A DNA stretch of 64,000 nt from Toxonevra muliebris. Lineage: Eukaryota > Arthropoda > Insecta > Diptera > Pallopteridae. Position 1 is the first letter of the stretch. The number at the start of each line of letters is the position of its first letter. The stretch lies in contig OY829327.1 of the NCBI GenBank assembly GCA_963691655.1, forward strand, positions 63,996,079 through 64,060,078, written 5' to 3'. Below, one piece after another: positions 1 through 11,140 of this stretch. The translations under genes were made by a program, and so were the position numbers. The notes beneath the pieces are model-generated. The model was not told the DNA's origin. It was given only the letters and a program-made list of their open reading frames with translations, and did no database searches.

Positions 1-785
1 CTGTTGTAATAAACCTATAAAAAATGCTTTGACAATGTGTTGCAAATTCGTTGATCCTTCTATTTTAGCGTATAAGTTTTTAATTCCAACAACTTTCGAA
101 ATAGTTTGTATAGCACGATGGCAAACTAGACCATAGCCTTCGGGTTTTTTCGATACAAAAATCTTAGTTTTACCAAAAGCGCAGTAAAAGTCATGGAAAA
201 CAGTATGATTGTCACATAACTTAATGTTCATAAGCTTCTGGCCAGCACGATTTTTAGATTTTCTTAGCGCAGTGCGTACTTCAGGAGCTTTAGCTGTTGC
301 AAAGCCGGCTAATCCTTTACCATTTCCTGTTACTGAAAGCACAGAATATCGTCGCTTACGGCCCATATTGCCTTTCATTATAAATACTATTTTATTTTCG
401 AGGACTCGTGTATCAAACCCTTCAAAAGTCTCATCACCTACTGCATCAGGCGGACCAATACTACGGCCAGGCATTTTAGACCCTGACCAACCGCGATCGA
501 TTGGGTTGATTTTCATCATACGGAATCCTCCCATTGAATCCCTTAATTTTATTATGTTCCGCTCCCGTTCAGGATCATCAGGTAAGTTTTGTTGTTGCAC
601 TAATTCTTTTCCTCGTATAATTGGAGCATTTAATCCGGGCCATAATATATTTGTTTTGCCTACTCCAATGGTTTGCCCCCTGTTCAGGTCTTTTGATGTT
701 TTTTTTCCAGCTCCTTTGCCTCTTCCTCTTTTTTTGCCAGCATTACTTACTGATGTTACTCCACGCCATAAATCGTCAGCTGGTA
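1..785 (-). CDS. mRpS5: Mitochondrial ribosomal protein S5 (uS5m), exon 2, runs off the left edge
   Basis: Structural protein of the mitochondrial small ribosomal subunit; family knowledge places uS5 near the mRNA entry and decoding region. The minus strand is open from a splice acceptor (TTTCATTTCAG) at 786 to base 1. Joined to exon 1 it gives 315 residues. The exon starts at LPADDLWRGVTSVSNAG (residue 54), followed by a basic GKKRGRGKGAGKK stretch. The S5 N-terminal RNA-binding fold starts near residue 186 (FIMKGNMGRKRRYSVLSV), with the hallmark GNGKGLAGFATAKA loop at about 207-220. The S5 C-terminal domain (KIFVSKKPEGYGLVCHRAI onward) reaches the window edge. About 100 residues should lie beyond it if the length matches the Drosophila protein. 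There is no stop or frameshift. The plus-strand reading of the same bases is a shadow. Confidence 0.93.
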
Positions 786-799
786 CTGAAATGAAATAA

Positions 800-2160
800 T
801 ACTAAATATAAGAGTCGTTTACAGGTCTGGATTAAGTAAGATATATACGATTTAAATCTTTTTGCAATATGAAACGATTAAAATAAAATAAATAAATAAT
901 TTGTACAATGCATGCTGCACTATAAACTCACTAAGTTAGCAAATTAGTACGGTAGATACAAATTAAGCTGACGAAAAGTGATGCTATGTTACGCAAAGTG
1001 ATGCTTTGTGTACACACTAGGCTGATGCCATGCTCCCGAATCATGAAACTGCTTTCAATTTGTTGACGAAGCAAATCAATTTTATGAAGCGTTGAAAGTG
1101 AAAAATCAAAAAGAATTTTTGAGAAAATAATATCGTCTCAGATGACGAAATATTTAAATATGTACAGTTCCGGTCATTTCATTTGCAACCAAAATCACTA
1201 GCACTTTAAATGACTTCTTAAGCTCACTAAAATAATTTTTATCAAAAATATTTTTTATTCAAAACAAAGTGTATTTATTGCCATATATTATAAAAAATTA
1301 AAAGTACAATATTATATTGCAAATAAAAAAAGAAAGAAGTAATAATACATTGAAGACTGAATTGAAGAGGTCAAAACATCTGCAACTAGAAAAAGTTAAT
1401 GTGAAAATTGAAGTTAAATCGAAAAAGTTTTCAAAACTTTGTCGCATATTCATTATTAGCGAACACTGTTGGATGTCTATGTGGCATTGTCTCTATTAAA
1501 TGTTTCGTCTGAATGATTCCAACCCACTTTCATTGCTTTTGAACATCCTCATAAAGATCCCCCAGTTTCTTAAACGTTTCGTGCCAATTTTTTGCCGATT
1601 ACTTGGTAAAAATGCTGACAAATTGTTATTTTTACACAGTATAATAATAATTTGATTATTAATAATAATCTTTTTAAGCCATAAATTTACTGGTTAAACC
1701 AAATCGGGTGTTTTATATACTGTGGGAAAGGTAATGAAAATACGCAATTTTATTTGTGAAAATATATTGAAAATTTGAAATTAATAAATAAAGGGTTTTT
1801 CGAAAAATAAGAGCTCTTCAAAAAGAAAAATGTTCAAAAGGCATTTGAAAATGTATTAATCGTATATTTGTTAAATTTCAACTACATTCTTCACAGAGTA
1901 ATGCAACTGGTGATTGTGGAGATGCTTCTATAGAAGAAGTCAGGCAAACAAATTATTTATATTTAATTATAAATTTTATTTTATTAAATATCACAGAAAA
2001 TTTGTTTTTTGAATTTAAGTGTCGTTACAATTTGACGTTTTCTTTCGTAAAAGAAAAGTGGTTTTGTGCGTACTTTTGTGCATTTTTGTCTATAGCAGAG
2101 GGTATTTTTTGTTAACTCTCAGTTTACCAGACTTTACCCAAAAGTACGAGAGCAGACCTA
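800..2160. other. Intronic stretch with no recognised feature
   Basis: AT-rich intronic DNA with short chance ORFs (for example 1317-1499 and 2019-2216) that match nothing I know. A small A/T palindromic patch (TAATAATAATTTGATTATTA) lies near 1640. I see no gene or RNA here. Confidence 0.5.
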
Positions 2161-2189
2161 ATGTTACAACGCCGGCAGAAATTGTGCAG

Positions 2190-4165
2190 TGCGCAGTAGA
2201 TGGCTTATTTTGCTAAAGTATTTCAGATCTTAATTGTGACAGCAGAATATGAAAATAGGGTGCTAAAAACTAATTAAAATAAAAAAAAAAATTTTAATTT
2301 GTGAAAACTGGATGCGCTACTCCGAAAACCGTGATTTTTAAGGATGTTTTGCTTGCATATAAAAGATTTTTAGATATCTATATCCATGTCAAAAATGCCG
2401 CTAAAGCGAATGGCGTACCCAGTTTTTTGATACAACTGAACCTAAAGCCACCACTAGCGCCTAAAGTGACCATTTAGCACTTTTTTTTACGAATTTTTAA
2501 ATTCACCCGTTAGGATTTTGAATATAGCAGTAATTTTTTTAAAATTAAAGTAACTACGATTGTAGGTAATTCAATTTAGTTTATTTAAAAAAATTTTCAA
2601 ATCGAGTTATATTTGAACTAGTAAATTAACTTTTAGTGAACCCATGTCGAGTACAATCAAGTTAATCTTTGACAAATGTCACCAAAAAATTGCAAAAAAC
2701 AAAGCAGACGTTGAAAAAATTGCATTAAATTAATTAAACTAACCAATTAAGAAGTAACTACTAACTTTTAAGAATTGTGGATTTATATCAATATGTAATA
2801 CAGGTGTCCCCGTATAACACGATTGTTAGGTTCCGAAAAAGCATCGTGTTGTGCGAATTCATGTTATACGGAACCAGTATAAAAAGCGGAGTTAGGCTCC
2901 AAGAATTTAGAAATCTGCCGTATTATATACGAAATCGTACAAAAATAGGGTTATGTAGCACAAGTAGTACAAAAATAGGGTTATGTTCCAAGAGTGTAAA
3001 AAACAACTTTTGGGATTAGTGTCGTTCGAGCTGTCACATGCAGGGTCATTCATTTGCTTTATGTATATTTTAACTTTTTGTACGGTTTGATACATTTTCT
3101 CTCTTTTATTAATAAATTAAAGTTTTTAATTTTGATTGTAAAAAGTAAAAAAAACAGAAACTAAGTATATTGATTTTATATAAAAAAATTTTAATAATAA
3201 GCACTTAACAGATAATTTATTGGAAGATTTAAAGAAAAAATTTGAATTTAACAAGCAAAAATAACAATGAAACTAGAACACAGACTGAACTGGAATTTGA
3301 TAAATTTAGCAAATAAAAATTAGAGTTGTAGTTAAATAGCTTATTAACAAATTTAAAAAGCGATTTGAATTTCCAAATTATTTTCACTTATCATGTTATA
3401 CCAGGGATTCAGCTATTTGCAAATCGTGTTGGAAGGAAATCGTGCTATAGTGTCATCGTGTTATATGGGGATTTCTGCTATCAACAAATCGTGTTGGAGC
3501 GAAATAGTATTCTACGACTGCCGTGTTGTAAGTGGGAAACCTGTACATATAATACTTTAATTGACAGACGAAAATAAAGAATAAAAATTTCCACGATAAG
3601 ACAATTTTTTCAACTCCTGCCTTGTTTTTTCGTGCAATTTTTTGACATTTGTCAAAGGTGAACTTGATTGTACTCGACATGGGTTCACTAAAAGTTAATT
3701 TACAAGTTCAAATATAACTCGATTTGAAAAATTTTTGTACTTTAAATAAACTAAATTGAATTACCTACAATCCTACGTACTTTCGTTTTAAAAAAATTAC
3801 CGCTTTATTCAAAATCCTAACCGGTGAATTTAAAAATTTGTAAAAAAAAGTGCTAAATGGTCACTTTAGGCGCTAGGGGTGGCATTGGATTCAGTTGTAT
3901 CAAAAAACTACGCCATACGCTTTAGCGGCATTTTTGACATGGATATAGATATCTAAAAATCTTTTATATGCAAGTTAAATGCTTTTTCCATACAAAATCC
4001 CAAACCTATTGTAAAACATCCTTAAAAATCACGGTTTTCGGAGTAGCGCAACCAGTTTTCACAAATTTAAATTTTTTTTTTATTTTAATTGGTTTTTAGC
4101 ACTCTATTTTCATATTCTGCTGTCACAATTAAGATCTGAAATACTTTAGCGAAATGTATGGAGCA
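2190..4165. repeat. Large foldback element with arms of about 530-560 bp
   Basis: The segment 2203-2725 reappears as its reverse complement at about 3602-4150. Matching blocks include TTCAGATCTTAATTGTGACA, the ATCGATATC-like run ATATCTATATCCATGTC, and AACCCATGTCGAGTACAATC. The arms differ by substitutions and small indels; the right arm carries a 30-40 base insertion near 3975-4010. Before the pogo-like element landed in its loop, the spacer was only about 130 bp. Both arms encode a similar short peptide beginning MSSTIK, which is curious but too short to call a gene. No matching transposase is present, so the superfamily is unknown. Confidence 0.8.
2801..3543 (+). mobile_element. Non-autonomous pogo/Tigger-like element in the foldback loop
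   Basis: Begins CAGGTGTCCCCGTATAACAC and ends GTAAGTGGGAAACCTG, flanked by TA on both sides (2799-2800 and 3544-3545). The inverted ends share CAGGTNTCCC, then a run ending in AACACG. CAGG ends with TA duplications are typical of the pogo/Tigger branch of Tc1/mariner. Several internal copies of an ATCGTGTTATA-like motif face inward from both ends (2818-2870 and 3390-3530). No transposase ORF is present. Confidence 0.7.
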
Positions 4166-4919
4166 AATAAGAATCTAGTGCGCAGCAGACATTTTTGATT
4201 TTTAACACTTTTTGTGAGCGATAATACAATGTGCCTTACAAACAATGGAATGTAAAACTCATGATAACTGAGATCTATTAAGGCAAGCAAACTCAGGAAA
4301 TCCTCTTTTTTTGCAGTTCTAATATTTTCACAGCATACTTTTAAATCGGCAATTGTACTTTATTACAAGGAATGAAACCGTCCGTAACCGTTGAAAAGCG
4401 TTTCATTTTTCGAAACCGAAACCGTTATTTTCATCTGAAAAAGAGCGAAACCGAAACCGATTCAGACACTGGAATCAGATCAAATCGGTTTTGCGAAAAA
4501 ATTTTCTCGATCATTGTTATAAAGAATCTGTTTTTACTGAATTCCAGAACTTTTCAATTCAAATTTAACGCCAGTATATATGGTGACGGTTGTAGCCGAC
4601 CGATTTAAGCGTCGCTCATTGGCCGTTTGGTGTGCTGATTGTGAAAATCCCAAGTAAACATCAACACAAAAGATTTCTATCAAGCCCCATTAAAATTTGG
4701 GCACGAAAGGGTTAAATCTCTAAATATAAACTTTTTACGTCATTTACGATTTTATTCTAAGGGCTCCACAAAATCGATTACCAGCCAAAAAGACTCCACG
4801 GACGAAAAAGATTGAAGACCACTGCTCTATCGGATCACAGTCCGGAGAATTGACAAGTCAAGCCAACATATCCAAATTAACTGAATTTAAATAATTCGTG
4901 CTTGGTCGCGATGTATGAC

Positions 4920-5659
4920 CAGAGCTGGGTAAATTCAATTACATTACAATCCCAATTCCAATTACAAAGATTTGTAATTTTTACTTTAATGTTTTTAATT
5001 CCTTGGTAATGGAATTGATAAAAGTTTCAATTCCATTACAAGGAATTGTAATCGGTAATTAAAATTTGAAAATTCCTAGGTAATGGAATTGGAAAAATTT
5101 TCGATTCCATTACAGGGAATTGTATTTTGTAATTAAAAATATATCAAAATGCTTCTAATAAGCCGTTGCGAGAGAGGTAACTCGCAATTTATACTGATTT
5201 TTCTTTGATTAGCATTTTACAACATTTTCCGAAAAAATTTGTTTTTTTTTTTAATTGAACTAAGAGGGAATCAATTACTTTCGAGGAATCATTCCAACTA
5301 ACTTGGGATTTAATTCCAAGAAAGTAATTGATTACACTTAAATATTAAATTCCTTTCTATTCAACTACATTTTCCTTTAAGGAATTGATATATTTTTAAT
5401 TACAAAATAAAATTGAAAATTTTTTCAATTCTATTACCTAGGAATTTAAAAATTTTAATTTAATATGGCCTTTGAAGGCTCGATTATAATTTTTAAATAA
5501 ATAAAATAAATACCGATTACAATTCCTTGTAATTGAATTGAAAGTCTTATTAATTCCATTACTAAGTAATTGAAAACATTAAAGTACCAATTACAATTCC
5601 TCCTAATTGGAATGGAGATGGAATTTAATTCCTAAAGGAATCATTACTACCCAACTCTG
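4920..5659. mobile_element. hAT-like element built from AATTCC/GGAATT repeats
   Basis: Ends are CAGAGCTGGGTAAATTCAAT on the left and ATTACTACCCAACTCTG on the right, giving an inverted terminal CAGAGYTGGGTA. The flanking octamers TGTATGAC and CTTATTAC match at 5 of 8 positions, compatible with a decayed 8-bp duplication. The interior is a quasi-array of GGAATTGA, AATTCCATTAC and ATTACAAGGAATTG units in both orientations and has no ORF. hAT is the best guess from the CAG..CTG ends. Confidence 0.6.
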
Positions 5660-6047
5660 CTTATTACATGGTGTACCATCCTGCATTAATGTGTATTTTT
5701 CTCTGTACTGCGAATAGCGCATCATGTTTTCAACAAAATATATGGTGCCTGCTCATTCCGCGTATATGCAGCTCCAAATCATCACTGAAAGTGGATGTTT
5801 AATGGCAGGAACTATGCAGTATTTTACATATCGCTCAGCCTTCCTTTTACAGACGAATTGCCCTACTTCTGTTACTGCCTGTTGCCTGCATTCATAACAA
5901 TTTAAAAAGAGAAAACACATTTAAAAAATCACTTGTTACGTAAATCCTAGCAAAACAAATAGAAATAAGTAATATACTTTGCTCCAATCGCTTCATCCAT
6001 ATATCTTATGTAGCTACGCCCAATATAACCTTTGCTCGCACATCTTA

Positions 6048-6360
6048 GGCTGTGATTATATTGCGAGTATGCTCGGCAAACACCATGAAATCGTTGTTGC
6101 ACCGAACATAAAGAGAGAGTCTTTACTATCTCTCACACCCACGATATGCTCGGTGTATTGTACACCGAGCATGCCGAGTATTCAGGGTAGCAATGAGCTA
6201 TTTTACAAAACAGTATCATTGCATACAAAATAGTATTAAACAAACGAGTATATTTTGACAAAAAACAACTCTGCAACGAGCTGAATGTAACCACCTTGAC
6301 CGAGCACGGGAAAAAATGTTTAGTGTTCGTCGAACACCGAGCACCAATATAACCAGGCGC
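6048..6360. mobile_element. Harbinger-type MITE, copy 1
   Basis: 313 bp, flanked by TTA at 6045-6047 and 6361-6363. The ends GGCTGTGATTATATTG and CAATATAACCAGGCGC are imperfect inverted repeats. The interior carries palindromic TGCTCGGTGT/ACACCGAGCA motifs. A full second copy lies inverted at 23548-23863, and a left-end fragment at 42307-42392. The TTA duplication and GG ends suggest the PIF/Harbinger superfamily. Confidence 0.75.
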
Positions 6361-6363
6361 TTA

Positions 6364-7494
6364 GGAAGTCAATTTGGCTTAGAAGCTGGAGGTTTTCAAT
6401 ACAGCTCATTCTTATACGCATTCGATACGTCAATGCCAAAGTCGTTTACGTATTTTAAAATGAAATTGTGTGATGCGAAACAAAGCTTTAGCCACAATAC
6501 AGCGATCATATCTTGAGGAGGTCTTACGGATTCGTCGCCATTTCTGCGATTGTTTATAGAGTAAAAACAAATTTTCAGAATTTTCACTTATTTTTTTTTT
6601 GACCACTGAAGCTTTTGATATTTCTACAATTTGGAATATTTTGGAAAAGCTTGACTTTAACTTTCAACAGAGACACCACTTTTGTTTTTTGCACCACTGT
6701 TAAGCCACCTTTCTTTCCCATTTTCAAAAAAAAAAACATTAAATAATAATTTTTAGGATAATGCGAGACGTACATTTTTTTTCTTCTGCGCTGCTTTCTA
6801 AACTTTAATGTTATAAAAAAGCTCTCAGTCATCCAACTGTAGACAACCACTGAATAACCCTTTTTCTGGAATTTTTATTTTCGTATTCTTTTGTTTATAA
6901 ACATATTTTATAATATATTTAGTAATAGCACTGTTCAACGGTCTTTTTGCAGCATGAATGAAAACAGGTGGGTGTCATATTATAGAGGGTCTCAAAATTG
7001 TTTAAATGGGATCGATTTTTTGGAGGAGCTACCTTGACCACCAGGCCATAATATCAATAACGTTTCTAATTTAAATGCGTAAGAAAATGAGCTATGTATA
7101 TTAGACTATAGTGCTTATGCACGTTGAGACTTCACACTTCATAAACCGTTAATATATACCATGTTTATCCGACGCTAAAAACGGTGTTAACTTTCATAAA
7201 ACGATAGCCTGAAGGTATTATTATTTTATATGAGCAGCCACGCACAGGCGCGTCATTGTCGCAGAGCGTTTTCCGAACATAACCATTTTTTGTTTTATCG
7301 CGCATAAGACGCAGCTCACCGCGTTTTTACTGCGATTTTTTGTTTCTTCTTCATCTTTTCTTTTTCATTTCATTTAATTTTATAACAAAAAGTTTATATT
7401 TTTTGTGCACAAAACATAAGCAAAAAGTAAAACAGCTGTTGCGACTGCAGAGCAACAAAATACCGCCAGTGCGAGTTAACGTGCGATTTCAAAG
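6364..7494. other. Intronic stretch with no recognised feature
   Basis: AT-rich DNA with only short chance ORFs, such as the basic 88-codon frame at 6584-6850 on the minus strand. I see no repeats shared with other parts of the window. Confidence 0.4.
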
Positions 7495-7496
7495 TA

Positions 7497-8320
7497 CAGT
7501 AGAATCGCGATAATTCGTACCCCGTTAATTCGAAAATCGCAATAATTCGTAATAAACTGTTGGTCTCTTGAAAAATCGCTTTAATCCGTAAAAATTCCAT
7601 ACATTTTGGACCCCTCGCTAATTTGTATTTTTTTTCAATACAAGGTCTGTTTAGAAATAGAAATTGGTTGTTGACAACCTCTTATATTCGTAATGCAAAT
7701 CAAAATTACTATGTATGGAACTATGATTTGAAAAAAATCAATCATAGTAGATAGCTACGTTCACTTTTTTGATGGAATTTTTTGTGTTTTTCGTGGTTGA
7801 CAAGATACGCGAGAAGAGCCTTAAACAACTAAAAATTACAGGCTTTTTAGAACATAGTTTTTAATGGGATCCAATATGTGTACATACCTGCATACATATT
7901 TCAGTTAAATGAATAATTGTTTTTGCTTTTTTCTTTCTATTTTTCTTATTTTAACTTCGTTAACCCAGGGATTTTATGTGCCAATAATGTTCGAAAACTC
8001 ATGTAAAATGGGAGATATGGTTTCCATTTTATTTAAGTTTTTTTTTTCAAAATACTGATGGTGGCTGTCAATGAGTGGATTGTATACATGCAGCTTCACG
8101 CCGTAAGTTGCCTTTGCTATAATTTCTGGTTAAAAAGATTATAGTAGATATAATACCCCATTGGAAAACTTAAGGATAATTGTAAGAATTAAGAGTTCTG
8201 GAAATATTTTTTTAATTTATTTTAATATTTACATAAAATATTGAAGAAATTCAACCAGATTTTGAGAAAAAACTCCGAGATGAAAGGGTTAAATCAATAT
8301 CTCGTTAAATCGAAAACCAA
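7497..8320 (+). mobile_element. Pogo-like non-autonomous element, copy A (left end intact)
   Basis: Starts CAGTAGAATCGCGATAATTC after TA (7495-7496). It contains the family block with GTTGACAACCTC, GATAGCTACGTTCA, GTGGTTGACAAGATACGCGA and CTCGTTAACCCAGGGATT, also seen at 27784-27941, 61378-61741 and 62821-63422. The interior runs to about 8320 (CTCGTTAAATCGAAAACC), where the right end decays without a clear inverted terminus. It has no usable ORF. Confidence 0.7.
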
Positions 8321-8400
8321 CTTTATAACAAAGAAAATCAAGAACAATTGGCTGTTGCAAAACGATTTATAATTCGTTTTGATACAAACGTTTTAACTTT

Positions 8401-8619
8401 TTGGGTAAACATGGTAATAGATATCGGAGCGACAAACATGGCCTGCTCGACACCGTAAAGGCATTCATGGCAGAGGACGGATCGAAATCGGCACGGGGTT
8501 GTGAAATCGGCCGTGTCATGAAATTGGGTCGAGCTTGGTCCGACGTCAATATTTTTTTTTACTCGGGTTACTATGCTACAATTCAAATGGTAATCGCATT
8601 GGCTGCGAGTACCGGATGA
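8401..8619 (+). other. Unidentified GC-richer patch with a 72-codon ORF
   Basis: Between the pogo-like and palindromic elements lies a patch less AT-rich than its surroundings, open on both strands. The plus frame reads MGKHGNRYRSDKHGLLDTVK onward; I recognise no family. The composition shift suggests an old coding or element fragment. It sits in the mRpS5 intron in antisense orientation. Confidence 0.2.
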
Positions 8620-8819
8620 GCCCTCAAGCGTAATAAAGCCATTTGTGATCGTAAAGGGAAATTCACTAAACGGTTTTCTACTAGTTCTAAATATTATCTT
8701 TTATTGGTTTTTATTGTATGACAAAAAATCATCACAGGTATTTCAATTTAATTTAGTTCTATAACTACCATTAACATCATCATTATAAAGATTAGTTCCT
8801 GATCGAACTGCGTTCATTG

Positions 8820-8932
8820 TAAGTAAGAAAGAGATAGAAACTCCCTTGTCTTTTTCAAACTACCTATCTTTTATACCTTTCTCTTTTAGACAGGCGTTTA
8901 AGCTTGTGCCCGTGTGAACAATCACCAACACT
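8820..8932. mobile_element. Palindromic MITE, half copy
   Basis: Right arm of the short palindromic family best preserved at 49358-49525. The sequence TTTCTCTTTTAGACAGGCG followed by TTTAAGCTTGTGCCCGTGTG and AACAATCACC matches that arm. The left arm is eroded to about AAAGAGATAGAAAC. Confidence 0.6.
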
Positions 8933-9262
8933 CTAAATTATATGAAACTGATTTATTTATATTCTACTAATAAGAGCTGTAAGTCATAGTCCAGTAAGAC
9001 GAGCATGCTACACGGCTATACAGGAACCTGAAACCTAAACACTCGGAACAGAATTGGGCAACCTTCAAGAACAAAAATTGTTCCACTTTGGAACGGAATA
9101 TATTAATACAATGAACTAAATTTGCCGTTGAAAATAATAATTTATTAAAGTATTAAGTCATAGTTAATAAATTCATTTCAAAAGCTAAACAATTTTCGTT
9201 ACATAAATTTAAGCCATGCGTGTATGAGTTCCAAGTTAAAGAGAATATAAAATGATACTTAC

Positions 9263-9422
9263 GTTTATTAAAGAAACTAGTGTTACGACTAATAACACTT
9301 GAATTATTCGCGACAAATATTAATCTGCTGACTATTGCATTGTTTTGAATAGATTTATTTCTTATTTGGCAATATTGCTGTCTTAAAGGTGTTATTGCAC
9401 CTATCAATAATCTAGCAGCCAT
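9263..9422 (-). CDS. mRpS5: mRpS5 exon 1 (start codon and mitochondrial presequence)
   Basis: Contains ATG at 9422 and 53 complete codons plus one base. It ends at a strong donor, C|GTAAGTATC, with the GT at 9262-9261. The first residues (MAARLLIGAITPLRQQYCQI) are rich in R, L, A and Q and lack acidic residues, as expected for a matrix-targeting presequence. The last complete residues, FFNK, plus one base join in phase 1 to exon 2 to give FFNK-LPADDLWRGV, a smooth S5 junction. The open frame past 9263 is intron read-through and should not be counted as protein. The exon 1 assignment rests on phase, donor quality and continuity of the join; no transcript was available. Confidence 0.85.
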
Positions 9423-9535
9423 TCCTGTTTAACTGCACACACAATTTAAGTTAACAATTATTCTTTCGCTGCCCTGCCATTTGTGATAAAAGAGAAACTA
9501 GCGATGGGAACTTTATCGATAATTATCGGCAAACA
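9423..9535 (-). promoter_or_regulatory. Candidate mRpS5 promoter with DRE-like site
   Basis: The palindrome TATCGATA at 9514-9521 lies about 92 bases upstream of the start codon, followed by ATTATCGGCAAACACCGATA. In Drosophila TATCGATA is the DREF-bound DNA-replication-related element, common at housekeeping and mitochondrial gene promoters. A hAT insertion begins only 169 bases upstream of the start, so the functional promoter is probably confined to this short stretch. Inference from motif and position only. Confidence 0.45.
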
Positions 9536-10219
9536 CCGATATCGGTAACTATCGACTATTGCAGCAACTCACACATTTGTTACTTGCAACCACGGTTGCC
9601 ACTTTGGTCCTTTTAGACCAAAAGTGGTCCTTTTATTTTCGTTTGGTCCGCTGGTCCTTTTTTTTTGAATTGGTCCTTTTTCAAAAATATTAAGTAATTA
9701 ACTTTCATATGTAATGTACATATGAGTCACTCTGTGACTAAAAAATGTGATGTTAAAAAAATCAGTGTAACAAAGTTGTAGTAATGAAAGCAGGCAACAC
9801 TGTCGATAATTTTGTTTATTTGAATTAGGGAGGGCAGGCCTTTCCCGAAAAACGGATTTTTGGCATTAAAATGTATTCAATAAATAGTAAAATAACAAAT
9901 AAAAGAAATTAAATGGATACATGACGCACTAAATTCGGTGGCCATTTTGGTTCTTTTTCACGCAAATTTTTTACTTTTTTTAAATGTGATTTGAATACAA
10001 ATACCTAGACCTTTTAATTTGCGCGACCCAAGTGCAATTTATGCATGATGTATTAATTTATAGTCATATCTTTTTTTAGTTATTTTTACTATTATTAGAA
10101 AAACTTTTAGCGACAAGAACCCGAACCGGGTAAAATTTGAGTCAAAAAGTGATTTTTAATCCCAATCAGAAGTGTAATCTGAACATTTACTAAGAATTTG
10201 AAAACAATAGAATAACTTT

Positions 10220-10735
10220 TTTTCAATACGCCTGCCTAATTGAATCCGCCTTGCTGACAATGGCTTCGTCAGTAAGTCTGCCATCATGTTTTCGATCTAC
10301 TTAGTCCTTTTGAAAACAAACTCGCGCGTCTTTGTGCTTTTATTGGCCAGAAAACTGAAAACTTCTTTCCTTCAATCAGTCTCAAGCAACTTTGTCTTCG
10401 TACAACTTAGTTGGTGCGCTCATTTGTTGATTAAATCCACTCAAAATTCGCCGAAGTCACACCAAGTCTTTGCATGCTTCTGATAAAGATGTAAACACAG
10501 ACCCGGTCGATGAAAGAGCATCTAAGTTGCTGACGAAATCTACTCTGGTTTCGATACTACTTAGTAGTAAAGATTTAGCAACGCCATTCTGTTGAGGAGT
10601 ATATGGCACTGTTTTTGGGTTTTGAACACCGTTTTTTTCTAAATTTCGGGGCTTTCAAGACACATCTTCTTTTTTCTTTGATATCTGATTTCAAAAATGA
10701 CTTTACATTTGTATTCATCTATAAAAGAACATACT
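10220..10735 (-). pseudogene. Copia (Ty1/copia) pol fragment inside the hAT element
   Basis: Decayed pieces of a copia polyprotein on the minus strand. Integrase-core peptide: SFIDEY near 10700, then LEKNGVQNPKTVPYTPQQNG near 10640-10560, where TPQQNG is the copia integrase signature. RNase H peptides: APTKLYEDK near 10400, and NMMADLLTKPLSARRIQLG at about 10290-10230, the copia C-terminal signature. The segments are in different frames with stops, and the intervening RT is missing, so the copy is internally deleted. It lies wholly inside the hAT element bounded by 9591 and 11243. Confidence 0.8.
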
Positions 10736-10814
10736 TGATTTATTTATCGTGTGCCAAAAATGTTCTTCTTTGTATCTGAATTGCTAACCATTTTTTTGTT
10801 GTTGTTTTTGGTAT

Positions 10815-11140
10815 TGTTTAATGTGATATATGTTTTTACTATATAACAATCTCTTAAAATATTGTAAGTAGTTTTTACACACTTTTTAATACATATGTGC
10901 TATATGAATTTGTAAGCACTTCTTTTTTTATTTTTTCTGCTAATATATAATGTGATATACTTATGTAGGTACTATTTAATTTTTATATACCTTTCATTAC
11001 ATATGTGCTATATGAATTTCTGAGCGCTTTTTTCTTTTTTGTTTTAGTTTGATGTGATATATGTATGTATTCTATAGCAATCGCTAAAAAAATATTATAA
11101 AATTGTTATACACATTTTACAATGTGCTACATTTACTTGT
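10815..11140. repeat. Three degenerate tandem units of about 110 bp
   Basis: The block GTGCTATATGAATTT recurs at about 10897 and 11005, and as GTGCTACATTT at about 11124. Each is preceded by a run of ACACNTTTTA-type sequence and followed by TGTGATATA. The spacing is about 108-119 bases. It is part of the hAT interior. Confidence 0.6.

Larger units (their letters stand above)
786..9262 (-). other. mRpS5 intron 1, 8477 bp, filled with transposons
   Basis: GT-AG intron (donor GTAAGTATC, acceptor TTTCATTTCAG) separating the presequence exon from the ribosomal domain exon. It holds a large foldback element, a pogo-like element within it, an AATTCC-rich hAT element, a Harbinger-type MITE, a pogo-like partial element and a palindromic MITE half. 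The bases not covered by these show no conserved coding signal. Confidence 0.82.

Noticed and set aside
209..799. 196-codon plus-strand ORF at the left edge
   Set aside because: It is the antisense of the clear mRpS5 exon; the minus frame has S5 family motifs and splice signals.
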